From assembly GCA_023228145.1 (NCBI GenBank), contig JALOBU010000042.1, forward strand, positions 1-10,403: a stretch of 10,403 nt of DNA, written 5' to 3'. The stretch is from Bacteroidales bacterium (GTDB taxonomy: Bacteria > Bacteroidota > Bacteroidia > Bacteroidales > CAIWKO01). The notes under the pieces were generated by a model that saw only the letters and a program-made list of their open reading frames with translations, did not search any database and was not told the origin of the DNA. Both the position numbers and the translations under genes were made by a program. Positions 1-7,100 of the stretch are shown in pieces; the first letter of the stretch is position 1; every line of letters begins with the position of its first letter.

Positions 1-311
1 CCCGGGCAAATAGGCACTCCACCGCTTGCACTAACGGTCATCCCACAACCCGAAATAGGAAGATAAACAGACATTTCGGGTTCAAAATCATCTTTAATAT
101 TTATATCATTATATTTTTTATCTCGTAATAATTTTATGTCTGAAATTTTGTTATTGAATAATGAAGTTAAATCTTCACAAGTATAATTGTAATTAGTTTT
201 TAATAACATCGTTTTATCATCATGTTTTAAATCATTGGCTGATGCATATCCCATTTGAATAATAAATAAAGCAATGCCTATTATAAAACTGTAAATAAAT
301 GTTTTACTCAT
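1..311 (-). CDS. Exported protein with LysM-like segment, partial (C-terminus off the left edge)
   Basis: An open frame begins at an ATG at 311-309 and runs without a stop for 103 codons to the window edge, so only the N-terminus is seen. Residues 1-25 form a signal peptide: a short Lys-containing start, a hydrophobic core (FIYSFIIGIALFII) and an A-S-A cleavage site before Asn-Asp. Residues about 40-87 (YNYTCEDLTSLF ... PEMSVYLPI) resemble a degenerate LysM module: aromatic start, E-D-L at the usual G-D-x-L place, a mid-domain helix, and a closing hydrophobic strand ending in Leu-Pro. LysM domains bind peptidoglycan or chitin-like glycans. The next stretch (CGMTVSASGGVP) is not recognised. 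There is no Shine-Dalgarno sequence, as is usual in this phylum. A TAnnTTTG box lies 86 bp upstream. That this is a real exported-protein gene is fairly sure; the LysM call is tentative. Confidence 0.7.
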   Translation of the reverse strand, partial: MSKTFIYSFIIGIALFIIQMGYASANDLKHDDKTMLLKTNYNYTCEDLTSLFNNKISDIKLLRDKKYNDINIKDDFEPEMSVYLPISGCGMTVSASGGVPICP

Positions 312-396
312 AAAATAATTTAATTAATAGAAAAGGAAAAACATCCTTTTAAAAAAATATATACCAATTATAAAAACTATAATTAATAATATGATG

Positions 397-404
397 CAAA
401 TATA
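397..404 (-). promoter_or_regulatory. Bacteroidota -7 promoter box for the left-edge gene
   Basis: Reading the minus strand, the sequence is TATATTTG followed by CA. It matches the Bacteroidota sigma-ABfr -7 consensus TAnnTTTG exactly. A matching -33 TTTG at the usual distance is not seen. It would give a leader of about 80 nt before the ATG at 311. Confidence 0.4.
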
Positions 405-558
405 TAAAAGTAAATTACAATACATATTTTTTATCTTAAAAAGACTTAAAATAATTATTAACTAAATGTTAATTAATAAAATTGACTAATACAAACAGCA
501 TTTTTGCATCATTTTTTTCAAACATTTATAACACAGACTTTAATGCGTAATGTTTGCG

Positions 559-566
559 TATATTTG
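559..566 (+). promoter_or_regulatory. Bacteroidota -7 promoter box for the TPR membrane protein gene
   Basis: TATATTTG matches TAnnTTTG exactly and is followed by CA, so the ten bases are identical to the box facing the other way at 397-404. The -33 position (about 535-541) has only a weak ACTTT-like match. It lies about 65 bp before the ATG at 631. Confidence 0.45.
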
Positions 567-630
567 CAGTAATAAATAAAATTATACAGTTTTTTTTAAA
601 AATTTTGTGTGACAATACTAAAGTTAATTG

Positions 631-3183
631 ATGGGAAAATTAATTTTCAACAATTTGGTTACCGTCAAAAACAAAATAATTGAATTAAAATGGTATTGGT
701 TTTTATTCGGTATTATTATTATCACATTTTTAATTTATTATAAAAGCATATATTACGGCTTTATTGACTGGGATGATTATGAATATATTTCTAAAAATGA
801 TTTTCTGCTTAATTTTTCCTGGAATAAATTATCATTACTCTATCAACGCGAAAAGCATATAACGCTTTCCCTGGCAAGCATTGCTTTGCAGATGAAATTC
901 ACGGGAATTGATCCAAGATATTTTCATGCTGCAAATATTGTAATTCACTTAATCAATGTTATATTGGTTTTTTTTGTTACTAAAAAATTATCAAAAAGCC
1001 CACTCATATCCGTTTTATGTTGCACTTTATTTGCCCTTCATCCAACAAGAGTTGAAAGTGTTGTATGGGTCATGCAAAGAAAAGACCTGCTGTACACATT
1101 ATTTTATCTTCTTTCATTAATTTCATATATTTACTATATAGAGAAAAAAAAACACCCATTCATTTTTTTGGTTGTAATTTTATGTAGCTGGTTAGCATCA
1201 ATTTCAAAAATACAAGCTGTAATGTTGCCATTGACTTTGTTTTTAATTGACTATTACTACAGCAGGAGAATAAATGTAATTTCAGTTTTTGAAAAAATAG
1301 TTGTTTTGTCAGTATTCCTGATTTCATACAATGGCTTTCTCAATTTGATAATTGCAATAACAATATGCATTTGTGCATTTTATTTAATTAAAATAATAAT
1401 TCGTACCAACAAAAGATTAAAGTTCAGGGAAATAATATCCCCTTTTATTCGAAATTATATCAACCTCAGTACTTATCATTCTGCTTTTAAAAAGCTAATA
1501 ATAATATTGTTGTTCTATATTTTAATTGTTCTTTGTTGGCCTTTATTTTATTCCCTGATTAGCGATTTCATTAATTTCAGCAAACAACCAATAGTTATAA
1601 ATTATTTTTTAAAGATGTTTGATTTTTTTGAAAAATTACCATCAGACATTTATCGCATTATAGCTAATTATTGGGACATAACCTCAAGTAATATAATTTA
1701 TAAAACTGATTTCAATTTTGTTGATAGAATATTTCTTTTCAGCTATGCTGTTATTTTTTATTTATACCAGTTTATTTTTCCGTTTAACCTCTGCGGAATG
1801 CATCCTTATCCAAATAAAATAAACGGGTTTTTACCAGGCGAATATTATGTTTCCGGAATACTGCTTATCATCTTTTTTATTTTAATAATACTAATGATTT
1901 TCAAAGCCAGAAAAAAATGGAATGTAATCATTTTTGGCCTTTTCTTTTTTATAACAAATGTTTTTATTGTCGGGCATTTACTTCCCATGCAAGGGAGGCT
2001 TATAACTGCAGACAGGTATGCCTATCTTGCATATTTCGGACTGTTTCTGATAATAGCATATTTAATGAATATTCTGATTTCAAAAAGCAATAAAATTATT
2101 AAAAGAGTTATATCTGTTTTGTTTATCTGTCTGATAGCAGCATATTCTCTTTACTCGCACTCAAGAATTTCTGTATGGGAAAATAGTTATACATTCTGGA
2201 TGGATATTGTAAAAAAACAACCTGAAAACTATTATGCATACTATGGGCTGGGAAATTATTATCTTGAAAACAGCGATTTTAAACTTGCACAAGATCACTT
2301 CAATAAAGCTATTTCAGTGAATAGTAAAAATGTTTCTAAAGATAATCAGGACCCGTTTCTCTATAACAATCTGGGCCTTGCATTATATCATCAAAAAGAA
2401 TACATTGCTGCCATACAAGCATATGATGAAGCTATCAGGATTATGCCCGGGTTTTCTCAATTTTATAACAACAGGGGCAATGCATTTTATTTTCTTAAGG
2501 AATACGACAGTGCACTTTCAGATTATAATATATCATTTCAAAAATGGAATAAAAACTGTGACGCTCTCTTAAATAAAGCAGACCTTGAATTTGAACTCGG
2601 ATTCATTGATTCAGCAAAAATTCATTATTTAATGTGTACAGAAATTGATTCGAATTTGGCAACACCACTTTACAAATTAGGCGCTTTTTACTTCAAACAA
2701 AACAATTATGATACAGCACGAATGTATTTATTAAAAGCAATATCTAAAAATCCCGGATACAAAGAACCAAAAATATTGCTCAACGAAATAGAATCAAAGC
2801 CTCATAATATTACCAATAAAAATATTTCAATTCCTGATAATAATAATGCAGAATATTATGTCAATAAGGGCCTTGAAATGGGAAAACTCGAGAATTATAA
2901 ACTTGCTAGTGAATATTTTTCAAAAGCAATTGCCATAGACCCGAAAAATGCAATTGCATATAAAAACAGGGGCAATTCAAAAGGCGCTTTAAAAGATTAT
3001 TCCGGCTCCATATCAGATTTCAATATCGCTATTGAGCTCAATCCAAATGATGCCGGCAGTTATTTGAACAGGGGTAACTCCAAATTCAGACTAAACGACC
3101 CTACAGCTTGCACTGATTGGGAAAAAGCGGTAAAACTGGGTAATACAAAAGCAAATGACCTTTTAAAAAAATACTGCAACTAA
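631..3183 (+). CDS. TMTC-like GT-C membrane glycosyltransferase with C-terminal TPR repeats
   Basis: An 850-residue polytopic inner-membrane protein with a TPR tail. Residues 20-510 carry many hydrophobic helices. The first outer loop has the GT-C style acidic motif F-I-D-W-D-D-Y (about 44-50). Next come the conserved FALHPTRVESVVWVMQRKD segment (about 134-152) and LLPMQGRLITADRYAYLAY (about 450-468). These segments follow the TMTC/O-mannosyltransferase-like plan, in which a lipid-linked sugar is transferred on the non-cytoplasmic side and the TPR part presents the acceptor. TPR units lie at about 530-720 and, after an Asn-rich linker (722-740), at about 741-845 (for example LASEYFSKAIAIDPKNAIAY). 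An extended hydrophobic segment at about 215-350 is longer than I would expect. The in-frame TTG at 628 could be used, but the adjacent ATG is preferred. Substrate and sugar are unknown. The gene has its own promoter-like box and converges on the minus-strand genes. Confidence 0.8.
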   Translation: MGKLIFNNLVTVKNKIIELKWYWFLFGIIIITFLIYYKSIYYGFIDWDDYEYISKNDFLLNFSWNKLSLLYQREKHITLSLASIALQMKFTGIDPRYFHAANIVIHLINVILVFFVTKKLSKSPLISVLCCTLFALHPTRVESVVWVMQRKDLLYTLFYLLSLISYIYYIEKKKHPFIFLVVILCSWLASISKIQAVMLPLTLFLIDYYYSRRINVISVFEKIVVLSVFLISYNGFLNLIIAITICICAFYLIKIIIRTNKRLKFREIISPFIRNYINLSTYHSAFKKLIIILLFYILIVLCWPLFYSLISDFINFSKQPIVINYFLKMFDFFEKLPSDIYRIIANYWDITSSNIIYKTDFNFVDRIFLFSYAVIFYLYQFIFPFNLCGMHPYPNKINGFLPGEYYVSGILLIIFFILIILMIFKARKKWNVIIFGLFFFITNVFIVGHLLPMQGRLITADRYAYLAYFGLFLIIAYLMNILISKSNKIIKRVISVLFICLIAAYSLYSHSRISVWENSYTFWMDIVKKQPENYYAYYGLGNYYLENSDFKLAQDHFNKAISVNSKNVSKDNQDPFLYNNLGLALYHQKEYIAAIQAYDEAIRIMPGFSQFYNNRGNAFYFLKEYDSALSDYNISFQKWNKNCDALLNKADLEFELGFIDSAKIHYLMCTEIDSNLATPLYKLGAFYFKQNNYDTARMYLLKAISKNPGYKEPKILLNEIESKPHNITNKNISIPDNNNAEYYVNKGLEMGKLENYKLASEYFSKAIAIDPKNAIAYKNRGNSKGALKDYSGSISDFNIAIELNPNDAGSYLNRGNSKFRLNDPTACTDWEKAVKLGNTKANDLLKKYCN

Positions 3184-3186
3184 AAT

Positions 3187-3232
3187 CTTATTATAATATT
3201 CTATTACGGATTAATAAGGAATGTGTTTTTTT
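3187..3232 (+). terminator. Possible weak terminator after the TPR membrane protein gene
   Basis: A perfect but AT-rich 7-bp stem (cttatta at 3187-3193, taataag at 3212-3218) begins 4 nt after the stop codon. Seven bases later comes a run of seven T (3226-3232). The stem is weak and the T-run is displaced, so this is only a candidate. Confidence 0.25.
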
Positions 3233-3260
3233 GACATGTAATACCGATTGGAAAAATAAT

Positions 3261-3294
3261 ATAGTCCAAACCTCGCTTTACTCGTTTGTACTAT
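3261..3294. repeat. Imperfect palindrome beside the IS remnant
   Basis: atagtccaaac (3261-3271) pairs with gtttgtactat (3284-3294) at 10 of 11 positions around a 12-nt loop. Read on the minus strand it is followed by ATTATTTTT, so it could end minus-strand transcripts. It also resembles the terminal repeat of the adjacent IS: tagtcc then cctc, compared with the 3878-3889 end. It may be a degraded second IS end or a short dispersed palindromic repeat. Confidence 0.4.
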
Positions 3295-3773
3295 TTAGTT
3301 GAACCTCAAAAAATGTTTTTTAGCGAAGATATAAAAAAATTGCTTATGATTTTTGAATAAAAAGTGCATCCCTTTTAAGAAAATAAAAAATCCTGGATTT
3401 AATTTCCATTTATTCATCATTCTTTTGAAGTTCATTGCGGCAGCTGCAAGCATAACATTGATATTATCTCCAAAAATGCCCTTGTAAAAATTCCTGTTTA
3501 AGCGATGATCTGATTTTAAGTGTCCTATTCGTGGTTCAATGGCGGCCCTTCGTCTAAAGCCATGCCCTAGTTTTTGTTTCTGATAGACACCATCAAACGT
3601 ATAGGCTTGGCAGGTGCTCCTTTATTCTCAGAATAGTGCTTCTTAAATGCTTCTTAAAAAACCCGCCAATTGATCTTATGAGATAAAATGTATAATGGGT
3701 GTTTATGATCTAACTGTTCTTCAAATGTGCTATAGAAGCCAAGTTGATTTGCAATTTTTGCTTTTGATAACAT
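3295..3773 (-). pseudogene. IS5-family DDE transposase, deleted and frameshifted
   Basis: From an ATG at 3773-3771 the first frame reads like the N-terminal IS5 transposase domain: HPLYILSHKINWRVF, a TAA stop at 3656-3654 where Glu is expected, then EAFKKHYSENKGAPAKPIRLMV. At about 3590-3605 the reading frame changes and the sequence jumps to the C-terminus: FRRRAAIEPRIGHLKSDHRL, then RNFYKGIFGDNINVMLAAAA and NFKRMMNKW, ending at a TAA at 3297-3295 inside the terminal repeat. The R(3)E(6)K signature survives as R-x3-E-x6-K, with the catalytic Glu codon at 3537-3535. The middle of the protein, with both catalytic Asp residues, is missing, probably 200 residues or more. The stop lies in a perfect 11-nt tandem repeat (3637-3647 and 3648-3658). 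It is certainly inactive. Confidence 0.85.
3637..3658. repeat. Perfect 11-nt tandem repeat in the transposase pseudogene
   Basis: tgcttcttaaa occurs twice back to back. The protein length between the flanking conserved motifs (W-x2-F ... YS) still fits the family, so it is not a simple duplication. The G-to-T change that makes the stop codon also completes the repeat, which would fit a template-switch event. Confidence 0.7.
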
Positions 3774-3778
3774 GATTT

Positions 3779-3822
3779 TTTCTACCGGTTTTATATTACA
3801 AAGTTATGCTTTTCGGTAGAAA
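3779..3822. repeat. 9-bp inverted repeat upstream of the transposase start
   Basis: tttctaccg (3779-3787) pairs perfectly with cggtagaaa (3814-3822) around a 26-nt loop. It lies within the IS, just before the transposase ATG at 3773. It could act in the IS leader or as an internal transposase-binding site. No function can be assigned. Confidence 0.4.
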
Positions 3823-3864
3823 TTTTATACATTAAATTATTATATGTTATTAGCAATCAAATGT

Positions 3865-4074
3865 TTATATGATATTTGAGGTCGGACTAGTTATCTCAAC
3901 GGTAAAGGTTTCAGGTACTTTGAATTTTATTTTATAAACATCCCAGGTATAGGTTTTCGTCTGAGAATAGCCATCAAGAGTAATAAAAGCAAGTAAAACA
4001 AATAATAAAAACTTAATAGCAACATTAATATTTTTTATGAAACAGGTGTTAGTTGGAATTCGTCCAATGTACAA
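3865..4074 (-). pseudogene. Truncated small secreted-protein gene interrupted by the IS
   Basis: The frame encodes a typical signal peptide (KNINVAIKFLLFVLLAFI ... GYSQ) and then TKTYTWDVYKIKFKVPETF. The last host-coded residues are V-E-I, followed by eight codons read from the IS end (TSPTSNII). The mature part is thus only about 25 residues and the rest of the gene is missing; no clear continuation is seen on the far side of the IS. The start is uncertain. The only in-frame ATG (4074) adds twelve awkward residues. A better signal peptide would begin at residue 13, where the codon is ATA (4038-4036), perhaps a mutated ATG. A near-consensus promoter box (AATATTTG, 4079-4072 minus) overlaps the upstream ATG, which favours the internal start. 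Family not recognised. It may still be transcribed but is unlikely to be functional. Confidence 0.6.
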
Positions 4075-4101
4075 ATATTATTCCAAAATAGGACAAACAC
4101 T

Positions 4102-4127
4102 TTTCGCTAAACATGATAAAAGCGAAA
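4102..4127 (-). terminator. Candidate hairpin terminator after the giant surface-protein gene
   Basis: A perfect 7-bp stem (tttcgct at 4102-4108, agcgaaa at 4121-4127) with a 12-nt loop begins just after the TAG stop at 4133-4131. No clean T-run follows on the minus strand, so it may be a 3'-end stabiliser rather than a true intrinsic terminator. Confidence 0.35.
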
Positions 4128-4130
4128 TTA

Positions 4131-7100
4131 CTAATTCTTCACTATCCTGACGGTGTTGCTGTATTCATCAGAAATAAAGTTTACCATATAAACACCTGTA
4201 TTTAAATTTTTAAGGTCAAGAGTGATTTTGTAATTTAATTCATCCTCTATCCTGATATCATTTTCATAAACCTTATTGCCTAAAAGGTCATAGATAATTA
4301 AAGAAGCATTTGTATTTACAATATTTTGAATATCAACAAACAATTCTGAAGTGAAAGGATTAGGATAATACGTTATATTGGGTAATGTTTCATCACTGTT
4401 GCAATGCACTGAAACAGGATTAAAATATTCATACTGTCCGTTATAATCCGTTTGTTTCAGGCGGTAATACGATATGCCGTTATAAGGGTTATCATCACGG
4501 ACTGTGTAATACTTTACCTCATTGCTGTTGCCGGCACCTTCAATCTGTGTCAGCACATCCCATTTCTGAGCATCTATGCTGCGCTCAATGGTAAAATAAT
4601 CGTTATTGGTTTCGGTGGCTGTTGACCAGTTTATTGTTACTTCCTTGTTTTGGCATACCGCATTAAAAGTTAAAAGATTTATTGGAAGCGGGTTATATGC
4701 GCCACCTCCCATACCCCAGTTGCTCCATCCCGAAGCTCCTTCACGCTTCACTACAGGATTGCCCCCTACCATTACCGGCTGAATATGCGTACCGCTTTGT
4801 CCCCAGGGTGCTGTCCCAACACGCTTCAAGGCTGTTATATTACAAAGATTATTAATGGTTTGTATGCCTCCGCCGGTCAGCGAAATATTATATAGTCCGC
4901 CAGTCATGCCACTGGGTGTTATGTCCCAATAACCCTCATCGCTCAATGTTGTTACGATAAATTGTGCGCATTCTCCTTCTGCTGGAATAACAAGCATTTG
5001 GTCTAATTCCATCCACGTCTCCGGCCAGCCCATAGACGTTTCGTTAAAAAAGGCAGTCAGCGAACCGCCGCTTGATGCACTTGTATATTCAACCAGCAAA
5101 TGCCTGTTGTTGCTTTCAACACCCAGAGGGAAAAGACTTGAATCTTTACCGGAATTCGGTACATTAGGAAACCAGCGTTTCATCTTACCTAAAACAAATC
5201 CGTCTGTATAACTCAACGAGCCAATGGATGAGGCCGATGTGCCTAATTCTAGTGTGTTTACTCCGGTTTCAATATTGCCGGAAGTCATATTCAGAACATT
5301 GCCTACGGTAAGATCAGATGTCATTTTGATGCCTGATGCGTTGTTTAATATTAAATTATTAAAGTTACTCGTCCCGGCATATACGGTTTGTTGTGTGGTG
5401 TCGTTAAATATTACGGTGCCGTTACCAGCTGTATATGTGCCGTTGTTGGTCCAGTTGCCGGCAAAATTTATTATAGGAGAGTATCCCGCACAAGAAACTA
5501 TACCTTTATTTACACCATCACCTGGACCTATAATCATTTCGCCGATATTTATTGCAGTGGTAGTATTGTTAAAGAAATTAACAGTAGCCGGGGTTCCCCA
5601 ATTTGCAATTACCATTTTTGGAATAGTGAGCATTCCTCCTGTCATTTCGTAAACTGCGTTAATATCAGCGGTAAGACTACCACTGGCGTTTTCTATGATA
5701 ATATCGCCTCCGGTTTGGATTAATTTGCCTTGCTTTAATGCACCTATATTAATATCATTCGAAGACCATTTAATTGTACCATTTGAAATAGTTACAATTG
5801 GCACAAATTCATCTGCACAATACATGCCTATATCAATATATCCAGAATTCGAAGATGATAGTACTTTATCATTCACATTTGTTAGATTAAAATAACCGTC
5901 TATATAACAATCTTTAGCAGTTAATGTATGGCCACCCAGACCGTTCATGGTGGGTGTATTAGGCTCATATCCAAATTGAAACGTGTTTGTTAACGTAATA
6001 TCAGAATTCATTGTAAAATTGCCTGTACTCCCTACATCAATATTATAAAAGGTTCCTTTTTCTGGATCAGATGTTATGGTATTGTCTGTTCCCAAAAAGG
6101 TAACTTTTCCGGAACCGGAATTAAACGTTCCGTTGTTGGTCCAGTTGCCTTTGATATCTATGCTTCCCGTACCAGTACCACTTGTTATCGTGCCATCATT
6201 CGTAAGGCTGCCATTTACGGTTAACTTTTTTCCATCGTTGATGGTTAAAGCCCCTGTGGAAGTTACGGTAAGATTATTGCATACAGCTCCTGCGCTTGTT
6301 GCTGTTGGCTGTTGATCGATGCAGGTACCGGTAGTAATAAATACGTTATCGCTAGCGGAAGGCATATTAGAAACTGTAGAATAGGTGCCCGGGGTTCCGG
6401 AAGTGTACTTTACCCAATTGCCGGCTTCTTCCCAAGTGGTTGTTCCTGCAGCGCCCGACCACACATAATTATTATTACCGGGTGTTACATCAGCTACAAT
6501 AGGATTTACCGTAACATGCAACGCTACGGAATTGTTGTAAAGGGTAGCAACATCAGATTCCGATAATTTGGTATTATAAATGCGAAAATCATCAATAGTA
6601 CCTTTAAAATGATCTCCTTGTGGACGTTTACCTATTGTTGAGACGTTACTGTTCCATGTCCAATAATTAGAAGCCCCGGATGCTGGTATCTGCTCTCCAT
6701 TTAGCCAAAAAGTTGAATTTAGTGAAGCATCATAGGTAACAACTATATGATTCCAGGCATCATCTACCCAAGAATTACCACAGGCAAAAGTAGGTTTACT
6801 TTGCCCACTACCACCAACTGTAACAATAAAAGAATTGTTTCCGCCACTAGGATATATACCCAATCCAATTTTTGAAACATAATGTCCAAAAATAATCTCA
6901 TTCCCATTACCACTAGTAAAAGAACCTTTAACCCAACATGCAATGGAAGCGGGCACAGCAGCCAAAATATCATCATCTAAAGTATTCCCCAAATCTATAT
7001 AACTACTAGTTCCATCAAAGCTATACGCCCCGCCATTTACTCCATTTGAGGTCCATACCGGGGAAGTGGCTAATGCTATAGTGCCGTTGTTATTGTTGGG

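Larger units (their letters stand above)
312..630. other. Divergent intergenic region
   Basis: This strip of about 320 bp is very AT-rich and separates the left-edge gene (minus) from the membrane glycosyltransferase-like gene (plus). No open frame of note or structured RNA is apparent. It holds two outward-facing promoter-like boxes (397-404 minus, 559-566 plus) and a perfect 10-nt inverted repeat, atgatgcaaa at 391-400 and tttgcatcat at 503-512, whose left arm overlaps the minus-strand box. Confidence 0.7.
3296..3889 (-). mobile_element. Internally deleted IS5-like insertion sequence remnant
   Basis: A degraded element of about 594 bp. Its ends form a terminal inverted repeat: 3296-3310 (TAGTTGAACCTCAAA) against the reverse complement of 3875-3889 (TAGTCCGACCTCAAA), matching at 12 of 15 positions. 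A looser alternative left end lies at 3262-3274. Between the ends is a transposase pseudogene on the minus strand. Full IS5-type elements are well over 1 kb, so most of the catalytic region is gone and the element cannot move by itself. Target duplication cannot be fixed; at most a TA is shared. It interrupts the small secreted-protein gene fragment to its right. Confidence 0.6.

Noticed and set aside
628..630. TTG as start codon of the membrane protein
   Set aside because: It is directly followed by an in-frame ATG at 631, which is the simpler start. No ribosome site favours the TTG.
2330..2572. Plus-strand 80-codon frame inside the TPR coding part
   Set aside because: Out-of-frame shadow of the TPR repeats with no independent support.
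3184..3261. Continuation of the interrupted secreted-protein gene beyond the IS (frame FPIGITCQKNTFLINP on the minus strand)
   Set aside because: The short frame has no similarity I can argue for, and joining across the IS with a plausible target duplication does not give a stable reading frame.
5224..6566. Several plus-strand open frames of 66-142 codons
   Set aside because: They lie wholly antisense to the giant minus-strand gene, overlap one another in different frames, have low-complexity composition and no recognisable domains. They are shadows of its Thr/Asn/Gly-rich codons.
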